Source: Microbispora hainanensis (lineage in GTDB: Bacteria; Actinomycetota; Actinomycetes; Streptosporangiales; Streptosporangiaceae). Taken from it: 64,000 nt of DNA. Below the pieces are notes generated by a model, which was not told the origin of the DNA, did no database searches, and was given only the letters and a program-made list of their open reading frames with translations. The stretch is taken from the NCBI RefSeq assembly GCF_006874475.1, contig NZ_VIRM01000007.1, forward strand, positions 145,271 through 209,270, written 5' to 3'. Positions 52,011 to 62,164 of the stretch are shown here, piece after piece (within the stretch, counting starts at the first letter, position 1; every line of letters starts with the position of its first letter). A program made the translations under genes and the position numbers.

Positions 52011-53722
52011 GCCACCTGGTCGGCCGGGGTGGCGGCGGCGAGGCGTACGGCGTTGGCCGCGGCGTCGTCGATCTCGCGTTGCGCGGCGAGGTCGGCCTCC
52101 ACGCCGGAGCGGTAGGCGTCGATCTCCGCGCGCACCCGGTCGTCGTCCCAGCCGAGGACGGGGGCGATCAGCGCGGCGACCACGGGGGCCGCCGCGAGCC
52201 CGTGGTCCCGCTCCTCGATGAAGACCCGGGTGCGCCGGACCAGGACGTCCTCCAGGTGCAGCGCCCCCTCGTGCGTGGCCGCATAGACGGCCTCGGCCTT
52301 GAGGTAGCCCTCCGCGCCGGGGATCGGCTCGCCCAGGCCGGGATCGGCCTCGACCAGCGCGAGCACCTCCTCGATGCAGGAGCCGTACCGGCCGAGCAGG
52401 TGCTCGACGCGCGCGACGGGCAGCCCCGCGCGCTCGGCCAGGCGGCGCCGGTTGTTGCGCAGCGCCTCGAACCCGGCGGCCCCGAGGACGGGGACGCGGT
52501 CGGTGACCGACGCGGGCACCTTCTGGCCGAGGCCGGCCACCGCGACGTCGACGGCGTCCTTGGCCATGACGCGATAGGTGGTGTATTTGCCGCCCGCGAC
52601 GATGACCAGGCCGGGCTCGGGCCGGATGACCGCGTGCTCCCTGGACAGCTTGACGGTCGGCGACGACGACCCCGACCCGCCCAGCAGCGGGCGCAGGCCC
52701 GCGTAGACGCCCTCGATGTCGTCGTGTGTGAGCGGCGTCCTCAGCACGGCGTTGACGTGCTCGAGGATGTAGTCGATGTCGGCCCGGGTGGGGGCCGGCT
52801 CGACCTTGTCGAGGTCCCAGGGGGTGTCGGTGGTGCCGACGATCCAGTGCGGGCCCCAGGGGATGACGAACAGCACGCTCTTCTCGGTGCGCAGGATCAG
52901 CCCGGTGTCGAGCCGGATCTTCTCCCGCGGCACGACGAGATGCACGCCCTTCGACGCCTGGACCGTCACCGACCCCCGCGAGCCGGGAGACGCCCCCGCG
53001 AGCCGCTGGATCTCGTCGGTCCACACGCCGGTGGCGTTGATCACCTGGCGGGCCCTGACCCGCAGCTCGGCGCCGCCCTCCAGGTCGCGCACGACCGCCC
53101 CGGTCACCCTGCCGCCGTCACGAAGGAACCCGGTGACCTTGGTGCGGGTGGTGACGCAGGCGCCGTACTGCATGGCGGTGCGGGCCAGCGTCATCGTGAA
53201 GCGGGCGTCGTCGACCTGGGCGTCGTAATACTGGATCGCCCCGACGAGCGCGTCGCTGCGCAGGCCGGGAGCCTCACGCAGGGCCCTGCTGTGGCTGAGC
53301 TGGCGATGCCGCGGCAGCACGCGGGCGCCGCCGAGCGTGTCGTAGAGCAGCACACCCGCGCCGACGTAGCCGCGCTCCCACACCCGGTGGCGCAGCGGGA
53401 ACAGGAACGGCACCGGACGCACCAGGTGCGGGGCCAGCCGGGTCACCAGCAGGCCCCGCTCCCTGAGCGCCTCGCGCACCAGCCGGAAGTCGAGCTGCTC
53501 CAGGTAGCGCAGCCCGCCGTGGATCAGCTTGCTCGACCGGCTCGACGTCCCGGCCGCGAGGTCACGGGCCTCCACCAGCGCGACGGACAGGCCGCGTGAG
53601 ACCGCGTCGAGCGCGACCCCGGCGCCGACCACCCCGCCGCCGACGACCAGGACGTCGAACTCGTCCTCGGCCAGCCTCCGCAGCGCCGCCTCCCGAGCGC
53701 GGGGACCCATGGGTACAGACAT
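52007..53722 (-). CDS. glpD: FAD-dependent glycerol-3-phosphate dehydrogenase
   Basis: A 571-residue membrane-associated flavoprotein. The FAD-binding start [22 protein letters not shown] is followed by [20 protein letters not shown] (substrate region), [11 protein letters not shown] and the C-terminal domain of GlpD (about 400-550). It oxidises glycerol-3-phosphate to dihydroxyacetone phosphate and passes electrons to the respiratory chain. It is the last gene of the set transcribed glpF-glpK-glpD, 33 bases after glpK. Its stop overlaps the stop of the convergent copA by four bases. Confidence 0.96.
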   Translation of the reverse strand: MSVPMGPRAREAALRRLAEDEFDVLVVGGGVVGAGVALDAVSRGLSVALVEARDLAAGTSSRSSKLIHGGLRYLEQLDFRLVREALRERGLLVTRLAPHLVRPVPFLFPLRHRVWERGYVGAGVLLYDTLGGARVLPRHRQLSHSRALREAPGLRSDALVGAIQYYDAQVDDARFTMTLARTAMQYGACVTTRTKVTGFLRDGGRVTGAVVRDLEGGAELRVRARQVINATGVWTDEIQRLAGASPGSRGSVTVQASKGVHLVVPREKIRLDTGLILRTEKSVLFVIPWGPHWIVGTTDTPWDLDKVEPAPTRADIDYILEHVNAVLRTPLTHDDIEGVYAGLRPLLGGSGSSSPTVKLSREHAVIRPEPGLVIVAGGKYTTYRVMAKDAVDVAVAGLGQKVPASVTDRVPVLGAAGFEALRNNRRRLAERAGLPVARVEHLLGRYGSCIEEVLALVEADPGLGEPIPGAEGYLKAEAVYAATHEGALHLEDVLVRRTRVFIEERDHGLAAAPVVAALIAPVLGWDDDRVRAEIDAYRSGVEADLAAQREIDDAAANAVRLAAATPADQVA

Positions 53723-53755
53723 ATCGGTATCGACTCCTCGTTTCTTACAGTCGGC

Positions 53756-55273
53756 TCAGTCGACGTCGACCCAGTCGAGCGTCCGCTGGACGGCCTTGCG
53801 CCATCCGGCGTAGCCGCGCTCGCGCTGCTCGTCGCTCCAGGTGGGCTCCCAGCGGCGGTCCTCGTGCCAGTTGCGCTTGAGGTCGTCGGTGGACTTCCAG
53901 AAGCCGACGGCGAGCCCGGCGGCGTACGCGGCGCCGAGCGCGGTTGTCTCGGCGACCACCGGGCGCGACACCGGGACGCCGAGGATGTCGGCCTGCATCT
54001 GCATGCACAGCTCGTTGGCCGTCACGCCGCCGTCCACCCGCAGCACGTCGAGGACGACGCCGGAGTCCTGCTCCATCGCGCCGACGACGTCCTTGGTCTG
54101 GTAGCAGATCGATTCGAGCGTGGCGCGGGCCAGGTGCGCGTTGGTGTTGTAGCGGGACAGGCCGACGATGGCGCCGCGGGCGTCGGAGCGCCAGTAGGGC
54201 GCGAACAGGCCGGAGAACGCGGGCACGAAGTAGACGCCGCCGTTGTCGTCGACCTGCCGGGCGAGCGCCTCGCTCTGCGCCGCCCCCGAGATGACGCCGA
54301 GCTGGTCGCGCAGCCACTGCACGGCGGAGCCGGTGACCGCGATCGATCCCTCCAGGGCGTACACGGGCTTGGCCGAGCCGAACTGGTAGCCGACCGTGGT
54401 GAGCAGGCCGTGCTGGGAGCGCACGAGCTCGGTGCCGGTGTTGAGCAGCAGGAAGTTGCCGGTGCCGTAGGTGTTCTTGGCCGTGCCGGGCTCGAAGCAG
54501 ACCTGGCCGACGGTCGCGGCCTGCTGGTCGCCGAGGTCGCCCGCGAGAGGGACCTCGCCGCCGAGCGGGCCGCCGGCGCGGGTCACGCCGTACAGGTCGG
54601 GGTTGGAGGACGGCCGGATCTCGGGGAGCATCTGGCGGGGCACGCCGAAGAACGACAGCAGCTCGTCGTCCCAGTCGAGCGTCTCCAGGTTCATCAGCAT
54701 CGTGCGGCTGGCGTTGGTGGGGTCGGTGACGTGGACGCCGCCGTCCACGCCGCCCGTGAGGTTCCACAGCAGCCAGGTGTCGGTGTTGCCGAAGATCGCG
54801 TCACCGCGCTCGGCGGCCTCGCGCACGCCGGGGACGTTCTCCAGGATCCACTGGATCTTGCCGCCGGAGAAGTAGGTGGCGGGCGGCAGGCCGGCCTTGC
54901 GCCGGATCACCTCGCCCTTGCCCTCCCGTTCCAGCGCCGAGGCGATGCGGTCGGTGCGGGTGTCCTGCCAGACGATGGCGTTGTAGTAGGGACGGCCGGT
55001 GCGCCGGTCCCATACGACGGCGGTCTCGCGCTGGTTGGTGATGCCGAGCGCCGCGAGGTCGGAGGCGTGCAGTCCCGCGGTGCGCATCGCGGTCTCGATC
55101 ACCGCCCGGGTGCGCTCCCAGATCTCGGTCGGGTTGTGCTCGACCCAGCCCGCCTGCGGCAGGATCTGCTGGTGTTCGAGCTGGTGGCGGGCGACCTCGT
55201 TGCCGCCGTGATCGAAGATCATGAACCGGGTGCTGGTCGTCCCCTGGTCGACCGCGCCGACGTAGTCTGCCAT
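53756..55273 (-). CDS. glpK: Glycerol kinase, operon copy
   Basis: A 505-residue kinase with the FGGY fold: [13 protein letters not shown] (phosphate loop), [22 protein letters not shown] (substrate Arg/Asp), [18 protein letters not shown] (C-terminal signature) and [11 protein letters not shown]. It phosphorylates glycerol in the cytoplasm and traps the sugar alcohol brought in by GlpF. ATG 55273 with GAGAGG upstream is preferred; long upstream extensions run into glpF. It is closely related to the second glycerol kinase at 57285-58796. Confidence 0.97.
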   Translation of the reverse strand: MADYVGAVDQGTTSTRFMIFDHGGNEVARHQLEHQQILPQAGWVEHNPTEIWERTRAVIETAMRTAGLHASDLAALGITNQRETAVVWDRRTGRPYYNAIVWQDTRTDRIASALEREGKGEVIRRKAGLPPATYFSGGKIQWILENVPGVREAAERGDAIFGNTDTWLLWNLTGGVDGGVHVTDPTNASRTMLMNLETLDWDDELLSFFGVPRQMLPEIRPSSNPDLYGVTRAGGPLGGEVPLAGDLGDQQAATVGQVCFEPGTAKNTYGTGNFLLLNTGTELVRSQHGLLTTVGYQFGSAKPVYALEGSIAVTGSAVQWLRDQLGVISGAAQSEALARQVDDNGGVYFVPAFSGLFAPYWRSDARGAIVGLSRYNTNAHLARATLESICYQTKDVVGAMEQDSGVVLDVLRVDGGVTANELCMQMQADILGVPVSRPVVAETTALGAAYAAGLAVGFWKSTDDLKRNWHEDRRWEPTWSDEQRERGYAGWRKAVQRTLDWVDVD

Positions 55274-55332
55274 TCTCGTTGCGCCTCTCGTTCTGATGAG
55301 GTGGACGTTGCTGGTCTCGGCCCCGGGGGGGA

Positions 55333-56169
55333 TCAGCCGGCCTGGGCCGCGGGCTCCGGCGTGCGGCCGGGCTCGGGCACGTCCGTACGCGGCAGGAAGC
55401 GGGCGACCAGGAGCTGGTAGAGCCCGGCGCCGATGACGCCGCCGACCAGCGGGCCGATGATCGGCACCCAGAAGTAGAGCCCACCGTACTGGTCGCGGAA
55501 CGCCGAGCCGTACCCCGTGAAGAACGAGGCGAGGCGCGGGCCGAAGTCGCGGGCGGGGTTGATGGCGTAGCCGGCGTCGGTCCCCCACGCCATGCCGATC
55601 GCGACCACGAGCAGGCCGACGATGACCGGCGCGAGGTTGGCGAGCGGCGCGGAGTTGCGCTCGTCGGAGATCGCGAGGATCAGGAACAGCAGGATCGCCG
55701 TGCCGATGATCTGGTCGCGCAGCCCGCCCCACTGGGTGACCGGCAGCGTGCCGTTGCCGGGGAGGGTGGAGAAGACGCCCTGCGTCTTGATCGTGTGCCC
55801 GGGGTCGACCTTGGCCAGGACCTCCGCGTAGTTCCACCGGACGAGCAGCGCCGCCACGAAGGCGCCGAGGGTCTGCGCCAGCGCGTACGGCAGGACCTTG
55901 CGCCAGGAGAAGCCCTTGAACACGGCGAGGGCGACCGTGACGGCCGGGTTGAGGTGGGCGCCGCTGATGCGGGCGGCCGTGTAGACGCCGAGGGTCACCC
56001 CCAGCCCCCACGCCCACGCGATGCTGTCGTGGTCGCCGATTCCGCCCGCCACCACCTGGGCGACCACTCCGACGCCGAACAGGATGAGGATCGCCGTGCC
56101 CGCGAACTCTGCCGCGAGCTCACCCGCGAACGGAGTGAGTAGCCGCCGGTCGCTTCGCCCTTCCGCCAT
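55333..56169 (-). CDS. glpF: Glycerol uptake facilitator (aquaglyceroporin)
   Basis: A 278-residue MIP-family channel with six membrane segments and both NPA boxes: HLNPAV and [11 protein letters not shown]; the Asp after the second NPA is the mark of glycerol-conducting members. It lets glycerol cross the cytoplasmic membrane passively. ATG 56169 has AGGAGGAGA upstream. First gene of the operon; the promoter and an IclR-type operator sequence lie at 56237-56292. Confidence 0.96.
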   Translation of the reverse strand: MAEGRSDRRLLTPFAGELAAEFAGTAILILFGVGVVAQVVAGGIGDHDSIAWAWGLGVTLGVYTAARISGAHLNPAVTVALAVFKGFSWRKVLPYALAQTLGAFVAALLVRWNYAEVLAKVDPGHTIKTQGVFSTLPGNGTLPVTQWGGLRDQIIGTAILLFLILAISDERNSAPLANLAPVIVGLLVVAIGMAWGTDAGYAINPARDFGPRLASFFTGYGSAFRDQYGGLYFWVPIIGPLVGGVIGAGLYQLLVARFLPRTDVPEPGRTPEPAAQAG

Positions 56170-56236
56170 GTGTCTCCTCCTTGACCGCGCCCGTCACATC
56201 CCGAAGTGCCCGTTGTGAGCACTGCCGGTCGTCCGG

Positions 56237-56292
56237 ACGTTAAACGGCCCCCAAGGGAGCGTCAACGAATGATCGTCGGCATTGTCGAACAC
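56237..56292 (-). promoter_or_regulatory. glpF promoter with upstream IclR-type operator
   Basis: On the minus strand TTGACG (56265-56260) and TAACGT (56242-56237) are 17 bases apart, giving a start near 56230, 60 bases before glpF. CATTGTCGAACAC (56280-56292) lies just upstream of the -35 and is repeated exactly in the promoter of the IclR gene (56419-56431). Confidence 0.65.
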
Positions 56293-56412
56293 TGGTCACA
56301 TTCAGAACCGCGTACTACGCTGCGCGGGTATGACGCGAACAACTACATTTCGCGCGAACCCATCCCCTGACCGAAGATCTTTCACCAGCTCGACACCCCA
56401 GGTCCGGCCAGG

Positions 56413-56450
56413 TGTCGACATTGTCGAACACCCGCCGACATCGCTAATAT
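56413..56450 (+). promoter_or_regulatory. Promoter and operator of the IclR gene; leaderless start
   Basis: TTGTCG (56421-56426) and TAATAT (56445-56450) are 18 bases apart; transcription should begin at about 56457, next to the GTG start codon at 56458, so the mRNA is probably leaderless. The second copy of CATTGTCGAACAC (56419-56431) covers the -35, and with the adjoining TGTCGACA (56413-56420) it forms an imperfect inverted repeat, as expected for autorepression. Confidence 0.6.
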
Positions 56451-56457
56451 CCGGAAC

Positions 56458-57237
56458 GTGCCAGGTCCGGTCCAGTCCATCGAGCGCGCCGCCGCGATCC
56501 TGCGGCTGCTCGCCCAGGGATCGGGGCGGCTCGGCCTCACCGAAATCGCGAACTCCCTCGGACTGGCCCGTGGCACGGCGCACGGCATCCTGCGCACGCT
56601 CCAGCTCGTCGGCTTCGTCGAGCAGGACGAGGCGACGGGCAAATACCAGCTCGGCGCGGCGCTGCTGCACCTGGGCACCAGCTACCTCGACGTGAACGAG
56701 CTCCGCTCCCGGGCGATCAACTGGGCCGACGCCCTGGCCGCGCGCAGCGGCGAGGCGGTCCGGATCGGCACCCACCTCCAGGGCAAGGTCCTGGTCGTCC
56801 ACCATGTCTTCCGGCCCGACGACAGCCTGCAGACGCTCGACGTCGGCATGCTCATGCCAATGCACGCCACGGCGATCGGCAAGGTGCTGCTCGCCTACGA
56901 CGCCAACGCGGCCGCCGCACTGCACGACGCCTCACACGACGGGGAGCTGGAGCAGTTCACCCGCCGCACCGTGCGGACGCACCGGGAGATGTCGCGCATG
57001 CTCGCGACCGTGCGCGAGCACGGCTGGGCGTCGGACGTCGACGAGGCCGGCATGGGCGAGGCGGGGGTGGCCGCCCCGATCCGGGGGTACGGGGGTCTCG
57101 TGGTGGGCGCGATGGGCATCTCGGGCGCCACCGAGCGGATCTGCGACTCCGGCGGGCGTCCCCGCCCCGACCTGGTGGGTTATGTGCGCGACGCGGCGCG
57201 GGCGGTCTCCCGCGACCTCGGTGCCTCCCGCTGGTGA
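56458..57237 (+). CDS. IclR-family regulator of glycerol genes (GylR-like)
   Basis: A 259-residue regulator. N-terminal winged helix-turn-helix (about residues 5-65: RAAAILRLLAQGSGRLGLTE, LGLARGTAHGILRTL) followed by the IclR effector domain (about 80-250: TAIGKVLLAY, VRIGTHLQGKVLVVHH). GTG 56458 has no ribosome-binding site and lies at a predicted transcription start. The gene is divergent from glpF-glpK-glpD and 47 bases upstream of the second glycerol kinase, matching the layout of the Streptomyces gylR-gylCABX system. It is expected to repress both sides until glycerol-3-phosphate binds. Confidence 0.92.
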   Translation: MPGPVQSIERAAAILRLLAQGSGRLGLTEIANSLGLARGTAHGILRTLQLVGFVEQDEATGKYQLGAALLHLGTSYLDVNELRSRAINWADALAARSGEAVRIGTHLQGKVLVVHHVFRPDDSLQTLDVGMLMPMHATAIGKVLLAYDANAAAALHDASHDGELEQFTRRTVRTHREMSRMLATVREHGWASDVDEAGMGEAGVAAPIRGYGGLVVGAMGISGATERICDSGGRPRPDLVGYVRDAARAVSRDLGASRW

Positions 57238-57284
57238 CCCTCCCCACCCCCCACACCGCTTCAGCCGCCAGAAGGTAGGCCGCC

Positions 57285-58796
57285 GTGACCCAGCGTTATG
57301 TGATGTCCATCGACCAAGGCACCACTTCGACCCGGTGCATCCTGTTCGATCAGCGCGGCCGGCTGGTCTCGGTGACGCAGCGGGAGCACAAGCAGCACTT
57401 CCCCCGTCCCGGCTGGGTGGAGCACGACGCCGTCGAGATCTGGCGCAACCTGGAGCGGATCGGCCCCGAGGCACTCGCCCAGGCGGGCGTCGGGCCCGGC
57501 GAGGTCGCCGCCGTCGGCATCGCCAACCAGCGGGAGACGACGGTGCTGTGGGACCGGCGCACCGGCGTCCCGGTCGCCCCCGCCGTCGTCTGGCAGGACA
57601 CCCGCACCGACACGATGGTCGACGAGCTGTCCCGCCGCCCCGACGCGCACGTGGTGCGCGAGCGCTGCGGCCTGCCCCTGGCCACGTACTTCTCCGCCCC
57701 CACCGTCCGCTGGCTGCTGGACGACATCCCCGGGCTGCGCGAGCGCGCCGAGCGGGGCGACGTCCTGTTCGGCACGATGGAGAGCTGGCTCATCTGGAAC
57801 CTCACCGGCGGCCCGGACGGCGGCGTCCACGTCACCGACGTGACCAACGCCAGCCGCACGCTGCTGATGAACCTGCGCGACCTCGACTGGGACCCCGTGC
57901 TGCTCGGCTTCTTCGGCATCCCCCGCGCGATGCTGCCGGAGATCCGCCCGTCCAGCGAGACGTACGGCACGGCGCGCCGGGTGCTGCCCGGCGTGCGGAT
58001 CTCCGCCGCGCTCGGCGACCAGCAGGCCGCGTTGTTCGGGCAGACCTGCTTCCACCGCGGCGAGGCCAAGTGCACCTACGGCACCGGCGCCTTCCTGCTG
58101 CTCAACACCGGCACCGAGCCGGTCGCCTCCACCCACGGCCTGCTCACCACGGTCGGCTACCAGATCGGCGACCAGCCCGCGGTGTACGCCCTGGAGGGCT
58201 CCATCGCGATCACCGGCGCGCTCGTGCAGTGGTTCAGGGACCGGCTCGGGATCATCAGCACCGCCCCGGAGATCGAGACCCTGGCCCGCACGGTCGACGA
58301 CAACGGCGGCTGCTACATCGTCCCGGCGTTCTCCGGGCTGTTCGCGCCCCACTGGCGCAGCGAGGCCCGCGGGGTCATCGTCGGGCTCACCTCGTACATC
58401 ACCAAGGGCCATCTCGCCCGCGCCGTGCTGGAGGCCACGGGCTGGCAGACCCGCGAGGTGGTGGACGCCATGAACGCCGACGCGGGCATCGCGCTCACCA
58501 TGCTCAAGGTCGACGGCGGCATGACGGCCGACAACCTGCTCATGCAGTTCATCGCCGACGTGCTGGACGTGCCGGTGGTCCGGCCCATGGTCGCGGAGAC
58601 CGTCTCCCTCGGCGCGGCGTACGCCGCCGGGCTCGCCGTCGGCTACTGGCCCGACCTGGAGGGCCTGCGGCGCAACTGGCACCGCGCCGCCCAGTGGACG
58701 CCGGCGATGGACCCGGGACGGCGCGAGGAGGAGTACGGCAACTGGCGGCGGGCGGTCGAGCGCGCCTTCGACTGGATCAAGCCCACCCCCGGCTGA
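57285..58796 (+). CDS. Second glycerol kinase, co-transcribed with the IclR gene
   Basis: A 503-residue FGGY kinase paralogous to the glpK at 53756-55273: [61 protein letters not shown] and [11 protein letters not shown] are all present, so catalysis looks intact. GTG 57285 has AAGGTAGG upstream. Its separate transcription unit, led by the IclR gene, suggests different timing or a different polyol (for example dihydroxyacetone or erythritol); the sequence alone cannot decide. The gene ends 12 bases before the convergent amidohydrolase remnant. Confidence 0.93.
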   Translation: MTQRYVMSIDQGTTSTRCILFDQRGRLVSVTQREHKQHFPRPGWVEHDAVEIWRNLERIGPEALAQAGVGPGEVAAVGIANQRETTVLWDRRTGVPVAPAVVWQDTRTDTMVDELSRRPDAHVVRERCGLPLATYFSAPTVRWLLDDIPGLRERAERGDVLFGTMESWLIWNLTGGPDGGVHVTDVTNASRTLLMNLRDLDWDPVLLGFFGIPRAMLPEIRPSSETYGTARRVLPGVRISAALGDQQAALFGQTCFHRGEAKCTYGTGAFLLLNTGTEPVASTHGLLTTVGYQIGDQPAVYALEGSIAITGALVQWFRDRLGIISTAPEIETLARTVDDNGGCYIVPAFSGLFAPHWRSEARGVIVGLTSYITKGHLARAVLEATGWQTREVVDAMNADAGIALTMLKVDGGMTADNLLMQFIADVLDVPVVRPMVAETVSLGAAYAAGLAVGYWPDLEGLRRNWHRAAQWTPAMDPGRREEEYGNWRRAVERAFDWIKPTPG

Positions 58797-58808
58797 CGCC
58801 GGGCGGGG

Positions 58809-60242
58809 TCAGCCGGCGGGTGGCCGGTCCGGCGACAGGTCCAGGTCGTCGAGGCCGAACCACTCACCGGACGGCGGCTGATCGGCCAACGGGTCGCTCC
58901 AGCGCAGCCGGACACGGTCTGGGGCGGCCTCGACGATCCTGGCCTCCCGCCAGACGGGGTCGTCGCCGACGCGGGCCCACCAGGGCTCCGACAGGCAGGC
59001 GAGCCCCCGGGCGTGCAGGGTGCGGACGGCGTCGCCCTCGTCTCCCGGGCCGCCGAGCGGCACGCCGAAGATCGTCACCGCCTGCCAGCCTCCGGCCGTC
59101 GGCACCACCCGGCCCAGCGGTTCCCCGTCGTCGCGCCGCACCTCGTGCGGCGCGGGGAAGGCGGGCCGGCTCTCCCCGATCGCCTTGACGATCTTCTCCG
59201 CCGAATCCCGCTGCCGGCGCACGCCTTCGCGCTCGGCCTCACCGCCGGCGTAGGCGCGCGGATCGACGCGCCGGCCGAGCACCCATACGTCCCGGATCCG
59301 CTGCGTCGCCGTGATGTCGGCCGTCGGGTCGCCGCCGACGAGGACGAGGTCGGCCCGGCGCCCTTCGGCGATCTCACCGCGATCGGCCATGCCGAAGACC
59401 CCGGCGGGCGCCGCCGTCGCGGCGGCGAGCGCCTCGTCCGGGGTGAACCCGGCGGCGACCAGATGCTGCAGTTCCCGGTGCAGGCTGGCTCCGAACACCA
59501 GGCCGGGATTGGGCACGTCGGTGCCGGCGAGCACGCGCAGGCCCGACTCCAGGAACGCCACGGCGTTGTATCGCTGGGCGGCGCCGTCCGGCGGCTGGGG
59601 CGGCATCCACCGCCTGGCCTGGCGCTCGATGACCCGCCGCCACCGAGCGCTCAGCCGCCCCGCCAGGTGCGGCTGAGCGAGCAGCGGCATGACGCCGTCC
59701 TCGTCCGGAAAGCCGTCGATGACGCTCAGCGTCGCGATGACGGCGACGCCGCACCGGGCCACGTCGCCGATCTGGCGGTCCGTCATGCGGTCGAAGGGCG
59801 CGTGCGCCAGGACGTCGACGCCGCACCGTGCCACGGTCACGGCCCCTGCCGCCGACGAGGCGTGCGCCACCACCGGCAGTCCGCGCTCGTGGGCGGCGGC
59901 CACGAGCGCCTCGATCGTCCGGACGTCGAGCGCCGGGATGCCGAGCATCGCACCCGAACCGTCGTCGTAGATCACCTTGATGTGCGTCGCCCCCTCGGCG
60001 ACCCTGCCGGCGACGAAGGACGCCGCGTCCAGCGGTCCGGTCACGTAGGGGAAGGGCGCGTACGCGATCGTCGGGTGCCCGCCCGGAGCGGTCGCGCCCA
60101 CGCTCGACGTGCGCATGTCGGCGCGGACGGGTCCCCGGCCGCGTTCCGAGACGGCGACCGCGGCACGCTCGGGATCGATGGTCTCGGGCTTGCTGAACAT
60201 GTCGACGACGGTCGTCACGCCGAACAGGGCCGCCAGCTGCAA
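58809..60242 (-). pseudogene. Amidohydrolase missing its N-terminus
   Basis: Recognisable amidohydrolase sequence starts at about residue 80 of a usual member (LQLAALFGVTTVVDMF, read down from 60242) and runs to the stop with the metal-site segments GATHIKVIYDDGSG, VVAHASSAAGAV (His), VLAHAPFD (His) and VLAGTDVPNPG (Asp). The first strand with the HxH metal ligands and the start codon are absent; upstream of 60242 the sequence switches to the antisense of a MerR gene. An ATG at 60200 could start a shortened protein, but without the HxH pair it should be inactive. The C-terminus carries about 120 extra residues of unknown role. Confidence 0.8.
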
Positions 60243-60243
60243 C

Positions 60244-60939
60244 GGATACCGCTGGTACGGGCGCCGGGAGCTGCTGCGCCTGCAGCGGATCCTGTTCCTC
60301 CGGGAGCTCGGCGTGCCGCTCGCCCAGATCAACCGGCTCCTCGACGGCGACGGGGACGACGTCGCCGCGTTGCGACGGCACCGCGACGAGCTCCTCGCCC
60401 ACCGCGACCGCCTCGACGAGATCATCCGGACCGTCGACCGCACCATCGCCGACCTCACCGGCGGGACGCATCTCAGCGAGGAAGAGTTCTTCACCGGCCT
60501 CGCGGCCCGGCACGGCGAGCTCCGGCGGGACCTGGAGGCCCGGTACGGGACCCGTGCCGGCCAGCACTTCGCCGAGGCGGACGCGGTGACCGGCCGTTGG
60601 ACCCGCCGGGAGCACGAGCAGGCGGCGGCGCAGGGCCGGCTGCTGCTCCGGCGGCTGTCCGAGGCGCGTTCGTCCGGCCTGGCCCCCGACAGCGTCGCGG
60701 TCCTGGACCTCATGACCGATCACTACCGGGCCATCCGGCTGCTGTGGCCCGCCGACGCGGCCGCCTACCACGCGCTCGCGGACGTCGTGATCGGCAACCC
60801 CGGTCAGCGGGCCATGATCGAGGAGGTCGACCCGCTCCTTCCCCCCTGGCTGGCGAGCGCCATCCGCGCCTACGCCACCCGCCGGCTCGGCTACGCCGGG
60901 AGCTCGGCGGTCGGCGCCGCCGGCCCGGCCGCCCCCTGA
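60244..60939 (+). pseudogene. MerR/TipA-type regulator missing half of its DNA-binding domain
   Basis: The frame aligns with MerR regulators from GYRWYGRRELLRLQRILF onward, i.e. from the second half of the winged helix; the first 40 or so residues with the recognition helix and the start codon are absent. The rest is a TipAS-like ligand-binding domain (residues SEEEFFTGLAARHGE to DPLLPPWLASAIRAYA). The nearest in-frame ATG is 60109, which would fuse the domain to translated amidohydrolase antisense sequence. The loss begins at 60243 +/- 3, exactly where the divergent amidohydrolase remnant also begins. Confidence 0.8.
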
Positions 60940-60978
60940 CACCGGCCGGCCGCCACGGGCGGGCGGAGCCGGCGCGGC

Positions 60979-61245
60979 TCAGGAGGTCGGGCCGATGTCG
61001 GGCTCGGGCTCGGGCATCGCCGACTCCGATCCGGTCGGCGGGGGCGTCTCCTCGGCCGGCGTCTCGATGTCGGACACATCGCCGATCATCTCCTCCAGCC
61101 CCCCGTCGTCCGGCTCCGGCGTCAGCGGCTCGGGCGAGGCGCCCCGCCCGTCCCGCGCTCCTGATCTTTCCGCCACCACGTCCGCGTCTCCTCCCACGTG
61201 TCCTCGCCGCTGTCCGCCGGTCCCCCCGGTCTGCGGATCGCGCAT
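60979..61245 (-). CDS. Small acidic Pro/Glu-rich protein
   Basis: An 88-residue frame with a Gly/Arg-rich first third and an acidic, proline-rich second half (PEPLTPEPDDGGLEEMIGDV). ATG 61245 has AGGTGAG about eight bases upstream. It looks like the short disordered acidic proteins common in actinobacteria. No family is recognised, and the composition means a chance open frame cannot be excluded. Confidence 0.45.
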   Translation of the reverse strand: MRDPQTGGTGGQRRGHVGGDADVVAERSGARDGRGASPEPLTPEPDDGGLEEMIGDVSDIETPAEETPPPTGSESAMPEPEPDIGPTS

Positions 61246-61361
61246 GACCGCTCACCTGCCCCGTCGTGTGGTCTTCATTCATCCTCGCAAAGGCGTGTCA
61301 TGCGTACGCCCCGGCCTCCGGGGGGTAGACGACAGGTGATCGGAGCGAGGAGTGTGCGGGA

Positions 61362-62060
61362 TTGGACAGGCGTCGGCGTGAGCTGGCCGACCGGGACCTC
61401 GACGAGGCGGCGGCGGACCTCCTCGCGCACGACTCCCGGCTGCGCGGGCTGGACGTGCGGGTCCGCTTCGACGGCGGGGTGGCGCACGTCGAGGGCGACG
61501 TGCCGGCCGCGGCCGACCTCGCCCTGCTGCGCGAGCGTCTCGGCCGCCTGGCCGGGGTGCTGGCGGTGTGGGACCGGGTGCGGGTGGCCGGTGCCACGCC
61601 CCGCGTCGTCGATCTCGGCTGCGGCGGCACCAAGCAGCACCGCGACAACATCGGCATCGACGTGCGCCCCGGCCCGGTGGTCGACGTGCTGGCCGACCTG
61701 GCGTACGGGGTGCCGCTGGCGGACGAGTCGGTGGACCAGGTCTTCGCGGTGCACGTGCTTGAGCACCTCGCCGACTTCCTGCCCCTGCTGCGCGAGTGCC
61801 ACCGCGTGCTGCGGCCGGGCGGCGTGCTGCACGTCCTCGCGCCCTGGTGGCGGCATGTCAACGCGGTGGCCGACCCGACGCACGTACGGCTGCTCGACGT
61901 GCAGACGTTCAAATATCTGTGCCGGCCCGACGACGCGGGCCGGTGCTGGTATCCGCTGCTGGTCACGCGCGACGAGTCCACGGTCTTCGCGGACCTCGTC
62001 CCGGCGGGGGACGGCCGGGAGCCCGCCTGCGAGCGGCGGCTGGCCCGGTTCTTCGACTGA
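61362..62060 (+). CDS. BON-domain/SAM-dependent methyltransferase fusion
   Basis: A 232-residue protein. Residues about 9-70 have the BON pattern (two helices around a three-stranded sheet: AAADLLAHDSRLRGLDVRV, GVAHVEGDVPA). A class I methyltransferase follows from VVDLGCGGTK (about 82-91), with NIGIDVRPG (acidic ribose-binding position), VDQVFAVHVLEHL, and RVLRPGGVLHVLAP. It binds S-adenosylmethionine; the target is unknown. BON domains usually bind membranes or ligands in secreted proteins, so their joining to a cytoplasmic enzyme is uncommon. The start appears to be TTG 61362. Confidence 0.8.
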   Translation: MDRRRRELADRDLDEAAADLLAHDSRLRGLDVRVRFDGGVAHVEGDVPAAADLALLRERLGRLAGVLAVWDRVRVAGATPRVVDLGCGGTKQHRDNIGIDVRPGPVVDVLADLAYGVPLADESVDQVFAVHVLEHLADFLPLLRECHRVLRPGGVLHVLAPWWRHVNAVADPTHVRLLDVQTFKYLCRPDDAGRCWYPLLVTRDESTVFADLVPAGDGREPACERRLARFFD

Positions 62061-62164
62061 GCGGCTGAGGGGTTTCGCCGCCCGGATCGTCGTGGTGTTC
62101 GAGCTCCCACCAGGGGTAGTGGCACATCGGTGGACAGGCGGCGGAGGACCACGGGGGTGGGCAG

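Noticed and set aside
48720..53024. A 1434-codon minus-strand frame
   Set aside because: Antisense to copA and out of frame with glpD; no family features.
60995..61339. 114-codon Ser/Gly-rich plus-strand frame
   Set aside because: Low complexity, antisense to a slightly better small frame, no ribosome-binding site.
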